DNA of 33,377 nucleotides from an uncultured beta proteobacterium (GTDB taxonomy: Bacteria; Pseudomonadota; Gammaproteobacteria; Burkholderiales; Burkholderiaceae), in the NCBI GenBank assembly GCA_903871735.1, contig CAIQHU010000030.1, positions 1 through 33,377 of the forward strand, written 5' to 3'. Below, one piece after another: positions 16,528 to 23,948 of this stretch. Position 1 is the first letter of the stretch. Each line of letters begins with the position of its first letter. The notes beneath the pieces were generated by a model. That model saw nothing but the letters and a program-made list of their open reading frames with translations. It did no database searches and was not told where the DNA came from. The translations under genes and the position numbers were made by a program.

Positions 16528-18042
16528 ATGCGCCCAATTCAACAAGAAGATTTTATTCAAAGCATCGCCGATGCTTTCCAATTCATTAGTTCTTATCATT
16601 CAGCAGATTTTATTCAGGCTTTAGCGAGTGCTTACGATCGAGAAAAAAATCCAGCTGCAAAAGATGCGATTGCACAAATCCTAATGAATAGCCGAATGAG
16701 TGCAGAAGGCAGGCGTCCTATTTGCCAAGATACCGGTATTGCTACCGTATTTCTTAAAATAGGCATGCATGTCCGCTGGGAAAATGTCACTATGAATATT
16801 ACTGACATGGTTAATCAAGGGGTACGAGAGGCTTACACAAATCAAGAAAATCCTCTCCGAGCTTCTGTTTTACATGATCCCGCTGGGCTGAGAAGGAATT
16901 CCAAAGATAATACCCCTGCAGTTATTCATTATGAAATGGTGGATGGTGCTGGAATTGAAGTTATTTGCGGCGCTAAAGGCGGTGGTTCTGAAGCTAAAAG
17001 TAAATTTGTGATGCTCAACCCAAGTGATTCGATAGTTGATTGGGTAGTAAATACCGTACCCTCAATGGGTGCTGGATGGTGCCCCCCAGGTGTTCTTGGC
17101 ATTGGCATTGGCGGCACTCCTGAAAAATCCTTGCTACTGGCAAAAGAGTCCTTAATGCACGCTATAGACATTGCCGACCTTATTGCCCGTGGACCCAATA
17201 ACCGCCTAGAGGAACTGCGCTTAGAAATTTACGAAAAAGTGAATAAACTAGGTATTGGCGCCCAAGGACTAGGTGGTCTGACAACGGTGCTCGACGTAAA
17301 AATAATGGACTATCCAACCCATGCAGTGAACCTTGCGGTGGGTATGATTCCAAATTGTGCAGCAACGCGGCATACGCATTTTCATCTAGACGGATCTGGT
17401 CCTGCCATTTTTAAACGACCGTCTCTATCTGATTGGCCAGATATTTCATGGGCTCCAGATGTTGAAAAATCAAAGCGTGTGCTCCTAGATACCCTCACTC
17501 CAGAAGAAGTTGCATCCTGGAAACCAGGACAAACACTTTTATTGAATGGCAAAATATTTACTGGTCGAGACGCGGCTCATAAACGTATTATGGATATGCT
17601 CGCGCGCGGCGAAGAATTGCCAGTAAACCTGAAAGATCGATTTATTTACTATGTTGGCCCAGTAGATCCGGTCCGCGATGAAGTTGTAGGGCCAGCTGGC
17701 CCTACAACTTCAACACGGATGGATAAGTTCTCTGAAATGATGCTTGGAGAAGTAGGGTTGGCAGGTATGATTGGTAAAGCAGAGCGTGGCCCAGTCGCCA
17801 TCGAGGCCATCAAAAAACACCGTAAAGCCTACCTCATTGCAGTAGGGGGTGCAGCCTATCTAGTGAGTAAAGCGATCCGTAAAGCCCGAGTCGTTGCTTT
17901 TGAAGATTTAGGGATGGAGGCAATCTATGAGTTTGTAGTGGAGGATATGCCCGTCACTGTGGCCGTTGACTCAACAGGTGAATCAGTGCATACCAGTGGA
18001 CCCAAAAAATGGAAATTATTCCTTGAAACAGCCCCTGCATAA
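16528..18042 (+). CDS. Class I (iron-sulfur) fumarate hydratase
   Basis: A 504-aa cytoplasmic enzyme interconverting fumarate and malate with a [4Fe-4S] cluster. The three expected cluster cysteines are C66 (RPICQDTG), C185 (AGWCPPG) and C277 (PNCAATRH). The C-terminal domain carries GPVDPVRDEVVGPAGPTTSTRMDKF, a hallmark of the two-domain FumA/FumB type. Length agrees with betaproteobacterial members of about 505 aa, shorter than E. coli FumA. Related enzymes hydrate mesaconate or L-tartrate, so a catabolic role on another acid is possible given the neighbours. The gene contains a 34-bp perfect DNA palindrome at 17679-17712. The ATG has no strong ribosome site. It is divergent from pdxA-like and convergent with the lyase gene. 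Confidence 0.92.
   Translation: MRPIQQEDFIQSIADAFQFISSYHSADFIQALASAYDREKNPAAKDAIAQILMNSRMSAEGRRPICQDTGIATVFLKIGMHVRWENVTMNITDMVNQGVREAYTNQENPLRASVLHDPAGLRRNSKDNTPAVIHYEMVDGAGIEVICGAKGGGSEAKSKFVMLNPSDSIVDWVVNTVPSMGAGWCPPGVLGIGIGGTPEKSLLLAKESLMHAIDIADLIARGPNNRLEELRLEIYEKVNKLGIGAQGLGGLTTVLDVKIMDYPTHAVNLAVGMIPNCAATRHTHFHLDGSGPAIFKRPSLSDWPDISWAPDVEKSKRVLLDTLTPEEVASWKPGQTLLLNGKIFTGRDAAHKRIMDMLARGEELPVNLKDRFIYYVGPVDPVRDEVVGPAGPTTSTRMDKFSEMMLGEVGLAGMIGKAERGPVAIEAIKKHRKAYLIAVGGAAYLVSKAIRKARVVAFEDLGMEAIYEFVVEDMPVTVAVDSTGESVHTSGPKKWKLFLETAPA
17679..17712. repeat. 34-bp perfect palindrome inside the fumarase coding sequence
   Basis: The left arm TGAAGTTGTAGGGCCAG is followed directly by its exact reverse complement with no spacer. 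It spans codons for DEVVGPAGPTTS, a conserved fumarase segment, so the reading frame is intact. There is no T-run after it. It could form a strong mRNA hairpin or a cruciform. Confidence 0.9.
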
Positions 18043-18072
18043 CGTATCTAGATAACTAATCTTGCGGGGCTG
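18029..18072. terminator. Candidate stem-loop at the end of the fumarase gene, between convergent genes
   Basis: CAGCCCCTGCA (18029-18039), which includes the end of the fumarase frame, pairs with TGCGGGGCTG (18063-18072) to make a GC-rich stem of 10 bp with one bulged T and a loop of about 23 nt. No U-run follows in either direction, so it is a weak intrinsic terminator candidate, or a 3' end-stabilising structure. Confidence 0.35.
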
Positions 18073-18110
18073 GTTATTATTTCATCTGTTCGTGGCCATT
18101 TTTTGCTGCT

Positions 18111-18998
18111 TTAATCAAATTGCTTCTCCCAAGATTCGATATCCTCAAGTCCTAATACTTGGTTATATTGCTTTGGAGTAAACATCTGATCAGCATGCGA
18201 ACTCAGCTTTTGATGATCTTTCATATGTTGTAATGCATTTTGCATAGCAAAGCCAAAAACACCTCGAGCTAAATTAGGATGAATTGCAATATCAATCCCT
18301 AAAACCTTTAATTCTGATGCTTGAAGTTCCGAAATCGGTCCACCCACATCAATATTAAATAGGCAACAGGCATCCAACTCTTCTCGAATTTTTTTTAATT
18401 GCGACAAAACATCTGCATGCGCTTTTAACTCGATAAAAATAGCATCTGCCCCCGCCTGAGTAAAAGATTTCGCTCGTCGGATTGCCTCATCTAAACCTAA
18501 ACTCGCAGCACTATCAGTGCGCGCAATAATTACAAAATCTTGATCCACACGAGAAGCAATCGCAGCCTCAATATGAGCTAATGCTTGGCGAGAATCTAGC
18601 ACCTGCCGCGCGCCTGAAAATTGAGCACAACGTTTTGGGAAAACTTGATCTTCGATATGGATTGCCGCCACCCCAGCGGCTTCAAACTCCATAACGGTGC
18701 GTTGAATATTTAAAATACCGCCATACCCAGTATCTGCGTCACAGATCACCGGAATATCAACACAAGAGACAATACGCCGAGCATGATCGGATATCAGGGT
18801 TAAATCGACTTGACCAACATCAGGTATACCCAGTAATGCAGCTGATACGCCATTACCTGTCAGATACGCCGCAGAAAAGCCGGCTTGCTGGACTAGACGC
18901 AAGCCATAGCCATCATAAATACCAGGAGCAATTAAAGTATCTTTTGCAACCATTAATTGCCGTAATTTTTTTCTTTTTTGGTTAGGACTTAGTTTCAT
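18111..18998 (-). CDS. Isocitrate lyase/PEP mutase superfamily lyase (2,3-dimethylmalate or methylisocitrate lyase-like)
   Basis: A 295-aa cytoplasmic TIM-barrel enzyme of the ICL/PEP mutase superfamily. Metal-binding D87 and D89 lie in DADTGYGG and the E-D-Q at 116-118 precedes the gate loop PKRCAQF, with catalytic-type C124. Lyases usually show K-R/K-C-G-H here; this one has alanine and glutamine in the last two places. The cysteine argues for C-C bond cleavage (as in methylisocitrate or 2,3-dimethylmalate lyase) rather than phosphonate mutase activity. The frame opens to a TTG, but ATG at 18998 overlaps the upstream stop as ATGA and has GGAG upstream. Position after the LeuC/LeuD-like genes implies it cleaves their product, giving for example pyruvate plus a short acid. 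Confidence 0.87.
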   Translation of the reverse strand: MKLSPNQKRKKLRQLMVAKDTLIAPGIYDGYGLRLVQQAGFSAAYLTGNGVSAALLGIPDVGQVDLTLISDHARRIVSCVDIPVICDADTGYGGILNIQRTVMEFEAAGVAAIHIEDQVFPKRCAQFSGARQVLDSRQALAHIEAAIASRVDQDFVIIARTDSAASLGLDEAIRRAKSFTQAGADAIFIELKAHADVLSQLKKIREELDACCLFNIDVGGPISELQASELKVLGIDIAIHPNLARGVFGFAMQNALQHMKDHQKLSSHADQMFTPKQYNQVLGLEDIESWEKQFD

Positions 18999-19516
18999 GC
19001 AGGAAAACTCCAATCAGGATGCTTTTGCAAAAAAGGAATCAATCCACCTAGCTCTACGATTTTCATAATTTCTCGTGGCAAGGGCTTAGCCTGTAAACGA
19101 AGTCCACTAGACGACCCAACCGTGCCAGCATAAAAATCGATTGCTAAATCCTCACCCTCTAAGATCTGAGATGTGTCACACTCCAAAACAGCAATACCAT
19201 TATTAATCGCATTCCGAAAAAACTGCCTCCCAAATGATTTTGCGAGAATGACCCGAATATTCATCAGTAACAAAATATGCGTAGCTTGCTCTCTGGATGA
19301 ATTAATCCCAAAATTTTCACCAGCTACTAAAATGCCGCCGCCAAGCTCATGAACCCTATTTGCAAAACCGGGATTCGCTTGCTCAAAAGCAATCTTTGAT
19401 ACATAAAGAGCATCTTTGCCAGGCAGATATTTACTCGAACAGTGCAGGTCTGTATTGATGTTGTCGCCAAGTACAAAAGCTTTTCCAGATAACTGAATTA
19501 AATTGGTAGAACTCAC
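18995..19516 (-). CDS. Isopropylmalate/homoaconitate dehydratase-type small subunit (LeuD-like)
   Basis: A 173-aa swivelling-domain subunit that pairs with the large subunit encoded just upstream to hydrate or dehydrate a dicarboxylate. It has the D-N-I-N-T-D motif and GENFGINSSREQA, equivalent to the family's G-x-NFG-x-x-SSREHA. The residues after the conserved Y-L are P-G (30-33, YLPG), unlike the YLVY or YLRT tetrads known to set isopropylmalate or homoaconitate preference, hinting at another substrate. Two GTG starts are possible; I chose 19516 because GGAGG lies 8 bp before it and it overlaps the large-subunit stop as GTGA. The small size fits the archaeal/HacB-like type. Confidence 0.86.
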   Translation of the reverse strand: MSSTNLIQLSGKAFVLGDNINTDLHCSSKYLPGKDALYVSKIAFEQANPGFANRVHELGGGILVAGENFGINSSREQATHILLLMNIRVILAKSFGRQFFRNAINNGIAVLECDTSQILEGEDLAIDFYAGTVGSSSGLRLQAKPLPREIMKIVELGGLIPFLQKHPDWSFPA

Positions 19517-20796
19517 TTGATAGACCTCCACTCACCACCTTTTACGGTCCGAGGATCAGTGATATAACCAGTTAATGCTGAGGCAGCAACAGTTGCTGCC
19601 GAACCCAGCCAGATCTCCGCACGGTCGTTCGTTAACCGACCTTTAAAATTTCGGTTCGCAGTAGAAATCACTGTATCACCATTACCTGGCACTAAATGGT
19701 TGGTTATACCAACACAAGTACCGCAACCAGCAGCTTCAAAAGAAGCACCCGCCATCGTCAAAATCTCAATCAAGCCCTCGCGCAGCGCATCTAAATATAT
19801 TTTTCTGGATGCTGGCGTCACAATCATCCGAACCCCTGGGGCTAATTGTCGTCCTTTAAGGATCGCTGCTGCCTGGCGAATATCATCTAATCGACCATTG
19901 GTACAAGTTCCAATCAGCGCAAATTGAATTTTTTGATGTGTGACCTCATGCGCTGAAACAATATCATCTACTTGATGCTTTCTAGCTACCTGGGGAGCCA
20001 ATTGCGCCGTGTCAACAACGATTGACTGTGCATACACTGCATCCTGATCCGCTTTAACTGGCTGAGGCTGCTTCGCTCCATGGGCTTGCAACCACAGCAA
20101 TGTTTTCTCATCAGCCTCTAGTATCGCCGCCTTAGCACCTAATTCAGCTGCATGATTACACAAAGTCATACGGTCATCAATATCCATAGCCGCTACGCCA
20201 CTACCTACATATTCAATCGCTTTATAGTTAAGCCCCTCTGCACCAAATTTTCCCAGCATGAATAAAGTCAAATCTTTAGCCCATACCCCAGCTTGAAATG
20301 GGCCTTTTAATTCAACTCGAATGGTTTCTGGCACCCGTAACCAAATTTTTCCACTGGCCATGACTGCAGACACATCCGTTCCTTCAATGCCCGTTCCAAA
20401 GGCATTAAAAGCGCCATAAGTCACTGAGTGGGTATCAGTGCCAACGGTTAAATCTCCACAAGTTAAGTGACCACCTTCAGGAAGGACCTGGTGACAAATT
20501 CCCTCACCAATATCATATAATTTTGTGCCGGTTTCTTTCGCAAAAGCACGCATAGTCGTGTGAATTTGGGCCGCTTCTTCATTCGGTGGCGGCGAATAAT
20601 GATCCATAACCATGGCCGTTTGCCCTGCAAAACTCAGGCTCTTACTACCCAACTTACCAATCATCTGAATAGCGTTAACAGACCGCGTATCCGTCATCAT
20701 GGCGTAATCTACTGCACAGACAACGACATCCCCTGCTTGAACCTGTTCTTGGCTGGAATGCTTAGCTAGAATCTTTTCACTAATTGTTGAACCCAT
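19513..20796 (-). CDS. Aconitase-superfamily dehydratase large subunit (LeuC/HacA/DmdA-like)
   Basis: A 427-aa cytoplasmic [4Fe-4S] hydro-lyase. Cluster ligands are C298 (GTCTNGR), C358 and C361 (AGCGTCVG); D121 and H123 sit in the conserved DTHSVTYGAF block. At 427 aa it matches the compact HacA/archaeal isopropylmalate isomerase type rather than the 465-aa LeuC of leucine synthesis, and no leuA or leuB adjoins it. It is first in a three-gene operon (large subunit, small subunit, lyase) joined by 4-bp overlaps. Such a pair plus a lyase performs the last steps for dimethylmaleate in nicotinate fermentation; here the acid is unknown. The ATG has a weak ribosome site. The 401-bp upstream region is shared with a divergent Bug gene. 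Confidence 0.88.
   Translation of the reverse strand: MGSTISEKILAKHSSQEQVQAGDVVVCAVDYAMMTDTRSVNAIQMIGKLGSKSLSFAGQTAMVMDHYSPPPNEEAAQIHTTMRAFAKETGTKLYDIGEGICHQVLPEGGHLTCGDLTVGTDTHSVTYGAFNAFGTGIEGTDVSAVMASGKIWLRVPETIRVELKGPFQAGVWAKDLTLFMLGKFGAEGLNYKAIEYVGSGVAAMDIDDRMTLCNHAAELGAKAAILEADEKTLLWLQAHGAKQPQPVKADQDAVYAQSIVVDTAQLAPQVARKHQVDDIVSAHEVTHQKIQFALIGTCTNGRLDDIRQAAAILKGRQLAPGVRMIVTPASRKIYLDALREGLIEILTMAGASFEAAGCGTCVGITNHLVPGNGDTVISTANRNFKGRLTNDRAEIWLGSAATVAASALTGYITDPRTVKGGEWRSIK
19525..19529 (-). promoter_or_regulatory. Ribosome binding site deciding the LeuD-like GTG start
   Basis: GGAGG on the minus strand ends 8 bp before GTG at 19516 and lies inside the last codons of the large-subunit gene. 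It supports the downstream GTG over the one at 19531 and indicates translational coupling. Confidence 0.6.
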
Positions 20797-21197
20797 ATTT
20801 TTGATGTATTTTCTATAGTGAGTGTTGTTAATAAATGATTTTATATTAAGCTATTTTATGCGTTCTTGAGACTTGCTTCTCAAGTCTTTTTATCAAACCC
20901 AGTTAAACGATTATCGAGTGAACAGTCTAATTGCAACGCCACTCTCTAAAATCCAACGATCAAATAATAGGATATTTTTAGAGGTATGTGACGTTAAGGG
21001 CGAGAGCGATACTGATCTTTTGACGCTCCATTCAATCTCTTCAGCCTGATTTTAAGATACCAAATTTCCAATCAGGGGAATCCCTATGTTTTAGACTTAA
21101 ATAGGGTATTTAATTGTATTCAAAAGTCAGATATCGTCATAATATAACTATGAAGCCTGTTTGAATAATCAGAAATCAAAATTTTAGAAAGAGACCC
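20797..21197. other. 401-bp divergent intergenic region
   Basis: This is the only gene-free stretch over 300 bp. It separates the LeuC-like gene (minus) from a Bug gene (plus) and should hold both promoters. It contains a terminator-shaped hairpin read on the plus strand (20869-20891) and an interrupted inverted repeat CCCTAT/ATAGGG (21082-21087 and 21101-21106, 13-bp spacer) 92 bp before the Bug ATG that could be an operator. No regulator gene is adjacent and I found no coding frame or RNA gene I can name. Confidence 0.6.
20869..20891 (+). terminator. Orphan intrinsic-terminator-like hairpin
   Basis: AGACTTG and CAAGTCT form a 7-bp stem around the loop CTTCT, followed by a run of T (five consecutive T counting the last stem base). 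The shape is that of a rho-independent terminator for plus-strand transcription, yet no plus-strand gene lies upstream within the gap. It may end a short RNA or block antisense transcription into the Bug gene. Confidence 0.5.
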
Positions 21198-22154
21198 ATG
21201 ATATTTTCTCGAATGATGCAATCGCTATGTGTGCTATTTACACATATTTTTATGTGTACCTTAGCTGCCCAGCCACTACCTGATAAAACAATTCAATACA
21301 TCATTCCGTTTCCAGCAGCTGGAGAATCCGACATAGTCGCAAGATTGCAATCAGATATCTCAATCAAAAAATATAATCAACAAATGTTAGTCATTAATCG
21401 GGCTGGAGCAGGTGGGGCTTTAGTTTGGAGTCAATTAAATACATATCCTGCGGATGGAACCTCAGTGGTCGGCGTGAATATCCCACATATCATCTTACAA
21501 CCTCTGCAAGAGGGTATTCAATTTAAAACGACAGATATTAACGCAATTTACTACTACCATTTCACACCCGACGCTTTGATGGTATCAGCGGACAGCCCAT
21601 ATAAAACGTATCAAGATTTTATTAATGCGGCAAAAAAAGATCCAGGAAAAATGACCTTGGCAGGATCAGCCCAGTACTCTGCAAATCATATGGCCACTGA
21701 ACGCTTAAATAAATTGGCAGGAGTAAAAGTGTCCTATGTACCATTTAAAGGTACTGGTGATTTGATTTCATCTCTCATTGGCATGCACGTTGACGGTGCA
21801 ATGGGATATCTGCCTTTAGCAATCCAACAAAAAGCGAAAGTCCGAACGCTAGCAATTGCAACGGAGAAAAGACATCCCGCACTACCAGATGTCCCCACCT
21901 TCAAAGAGCTTGGTTTAAATTGGGTCGATGGTGCTTACAGAGGTATTGCAATGCCCAAATCAACTCCCATAGCATTACAACAAAAAATGTCTGATTATTT
22001 TGCAAGCCTGAATGCTGATCTAGAAACAAAAAAACGTCTAGAAGATGCTGGCTTTGTGCTGGTCGATATTCCTCTAGCTAAAATACCAGCATTTATGAAA
22101 GAAAAAACACCTTTGGCAATGGATGATGCTAAGAATGCAGGTATGATTAAATAG
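21198..22154 (+). CDS. Bug/TctC-family periplasmic substrate-binding protein, divergent
   Basis: A 318-aa secreted receptor with a signal peptide ending near TLAAQ. The opening PDKTIQYIIPFPAAGESDIVARL carries the ligand loop in a variant form (AAGESD instead of GGxxD). Later blocks VSYVPFKGTGDLISSLIGMHVDGAM, RTLAIATEKRHPALPDVPTFKELG are typical. It is an orphan without TctAB, separated by 401 bp from the divergent LeuC-like operon, which suggests shared control and possibly a role in supplying that operon's substrate. A weak AAAGAGA ribosome site precedes the ATG. The ligand is unknown. Confidence 0.92.
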   Translation: MIFSRMMQSLCVLFTHIFMCTLAAQPLPDKTIQYIIPFPAAGESDIVARLQSDISIKKYNQQMLVINRAGAGGALVWSQLNTYPADGTSVVGVNIPHIILQPLQEGIQFKTTDINAIYYYHFTPDALMVSADSPYKTYQDFINAAKKDPGKMTLAGSAQYSANHMATERLNKLAGVKVSYVPFKGTGDLISSLIGMHVDGAMGYLPLAIQQKAKVRTLAIATEKRHPALPDVPTFKELGLNWVDGAYRGIAMPKSTPIALQQKMSDYFASLNADLETKKRLEDAGFVLVDIPLAKIPAFMKEKTPLAMDDAKNAGMIK

Positions 22155-22283
22155 GATTGATTCAGTAGATTATTTAAGAAGAATCGTAACTAGGAGCTGA
22201 CTGGATAATTTATTTTTAGATCCAATCTTCAAGATACGATACGCGCCGAAAAAACGCTCATTGAAAATGAATCCAATCCCATC

Positions 22284-22514
22284 ATGATAGAGGCAAATCT
22301 AGTTATAGATGCCTCGAATAAAACCTGCCCCCTGCCAGTTTTATATGCTAAAAAAGCCCTTCAAACACTCTCAGTGAATGATACTTTATTGATTATTTGT
22401 ACTGATTTGAAGGCGGAGGATGATTTAAAAAAATTCTGCAAAAAAAAAGGCCATCTGTATCTTAGTAGTGAGATCAAAGATGATAAATTGTTTATTTTTC
22501 TCCAAAAATGTTAA
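22284..22514 (+). CDS. TusA-family sulfur carrier protein
   Basis: A 76-aa cytoplasmic protein of the TusA/SirA/YeeD family. The signature C-P-x-P is present as C15-P-L-P, in the usual position after the first strand, followed by the helix LYAKKALQTL. The cysteine carries a persulfide that is passed between sulfurtransferases. TusA homologues beside sox, dsr or rhodanese genes often act in sulfur oxidation rather than tRNA thiolation. A TlpA-like gene begins 11 bp downstream on the same strand, so the two are probably one operon that meets the sox cluster head-on. Confidence 0.88.
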   Translation: MIEANLVIDASNKTCPLPVLYAKKALQTLSVNDTLLIICTDLKAEDDLKKFCKKKGHLYLSSEIKDDKLFIFLQKC

Positions 22515-22525
22515 TAATCTAAGTT

Positions 22526-23005
22526 ATGTCCATGCTGATAAAAATCCTACTGATAATTAGCCTAACAATATTTAATCCAAGCTTTGCCATTGAAGTTGGT
22601 GATTCCTTAACTATTCGCGAAATCAAAACACTTGATCAATCTATCCTTCCTCCAAGTTACTGGCAAGATAAATTTATCTTAGTGCAGGTCTGGGCTTCTT
22701 GGTGCCCATATTGCCAAAAGCAAAATGTAAATCTTCAAACCCTCGCTGAACAAACAAAAAATTCAAATCTTCGTATCCTAGCTATCTCGATTGATCAGAA
22801 CCCTAAAAATGCCATCGAATATCAAAAAAAATATAACTATCAATTCCCCATGGCGATGATGACTGAATCTCTAGCAAAAGAGATTGGTAAGCGACGAGGG
22901 ATACCAGAAACTTATTTAATTAATCCACAAGGTAAGGTTATCCAAAAAAACTTTGGCTTAATGATAGATGCTGAATTTTTTGAATACAAAAAATTCAGCC
23001 AGTAA
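22526..23005 (+). CDS. TlpA/SoxW-like periplasmic thiol-disulfide oxidoreductase
   Basis: A 159-aa thioredoxin-fold protein with an N-terminal signal (about residues 1-21, ending PSFA) placing it in the periplasm. The redox motif is W-C-P-Y-C (C60 and C63) and the cis-proline region IPETYLINPQGKV is intact, as in TlpA-type reductases. In sox clusters a similar protein, SoxW, keeps SoxY or other partners reduced; given the adjacent TusA-like gene and the sox operon this is a reasonable role, but cytochrome c maturation or general thiol repair are also possible. Its stop codon is 1 bp from the stop of the MBL gene on the other strand. Confidence 0.85.
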   Translation: MSMLIKILLIISLTIFNPSFAIEVGDSLTIREIKTLDQSILPPSYWQDKFILVQVWASWCPYCQKQNVNLQTLAEQTKNSNLRILAISIDQNPKNAIEYQKKYNYQFPMAMMTESLAKEIGKRRGIPETYLINPQGKVIQKNFGLMIDAEFFEYKKFSQ

Positions 23006-23006
23006 A

Positions 23007-23942
23007 CTACTCTTTTTCCAGTGCCAAATAAATATTGTAAGCATTGATTCTGTTTGCTGTATTGAACAATGGAATATGCGCATATTGGGACCAGTTAATT
23101 TTTTTATAGGCCTCTTCAAATGGCTCCATTTCACTTGCCGCTTGCTTCATAGAGGTTCGTAGAAATAGTAAATAATTTTCCACAAACTGTAAATCCTTGC
23201 GGGGTTGTGTTGAAACTTTTCCATGCCCTGCAACCAGGACGTTAATATCCATTTGAGCCACTTCTCGCAGTGCCTTCACCCATCCTAGGCTATCCGCATT
23301 ACCCACATAGGGAATACGGCCAGAGAAAATCAAATCCCCAGCAAATAAAACTTTTTCACTGGGTAAGTAAACTACTAAATCTTCTGCCGTGTGTGCATAA
23401 CCTATTGGCTTAATCATGAGATCTAGACCAGCTATTTGCATGATGGATTGTCGATCTATCCACAAATCAGCCGGAATAATCTTCTCAACAGAATCTAACC
23501 AAGGAGAAATATTTTTTTTCGATGCGGCTAAGCGCGTGGCAGTTGTCTCTGAATAAAGATAACTTTTTCCTAGCGTATGCGCAATAACCTGCGCGCCAAC
23601 TTGTTTATAACTTTGTAAGCCATAAACATGATCTGCATGGTAATGGGTAACAATGACATGAGTAATCGGTTTATCAGTAATTTTTCTAATCACTGAAATC
23701 AACTCGTCGGCAACTGCTGGAGAGCCAAGGGCGTCAATTACAACAACACCAGTTGGCCCAATAATAAAGCCAGCGTTCGAAATAAAGTTTTTATTCTGAC
23801 TATTTCCTAATGCTGCGTATCCTTGAACATAATAGCTACTCTCTGAAACTTGAACTGCTTGCATCGGTAATTGTGCAAAAGTTACCCCAACGTGGCCAAT
23901 AACTCCCAAGAAAAAATAACAAAAACTTAAAAAATATTTCAA
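23007..23942 (-). CDS. MBL-fold metallohydrolase in the sox operon (SoxH-like)
   Basis: A 311-aa protein with a signal peptide (ending VTFAQ), so probably periplasmic. The metal site is clear: H100, H102, D104 and H105 in THYHADHVYG, a later His in GYAHTAEDL and Asp in FAGDLIFSG. It resembles the SoxH and quinoprotein-relay metallohydrolases often found near sox genes, with roles that are not settled (possibly thioester or glutathione-persulfide hydrolysis). The only start that retains the signal peptide is a TTG at 23942, 6 bp after the dsrE-like stop; initiation is probably coupled. It is the last gene of the sox operon. Confidence 0.85.
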   Translation of the reverse strand: MKYFLSFCYFFLGVIGHVGVTFAQLPMQAVQVSESSYYVQGYAALGNSQNKNFISNAGFIIGPTGVVVIDALGSPAVADELISVIRKITDKPITHVIVTHYHADHVYGLQSYKQVGAQVIAHTLGKSYLYSETTATRLAASKKNISPWLDSVEKIIPADLWIDRQSIMQIAGLDLMIKPIGYAHTAEDLVVYLPSEKVLFAGDLIFSGRIPYVGNADSLGWVKALREVAQMDINVLVAGHGKVSTQPRKDLQFVENYLLFLRTSMKQAASEMEPFEEAYKKINWSQYAHIPLFNTANRINAYNIYLALEKE

Positions 23943-23948
23943 TTTATT

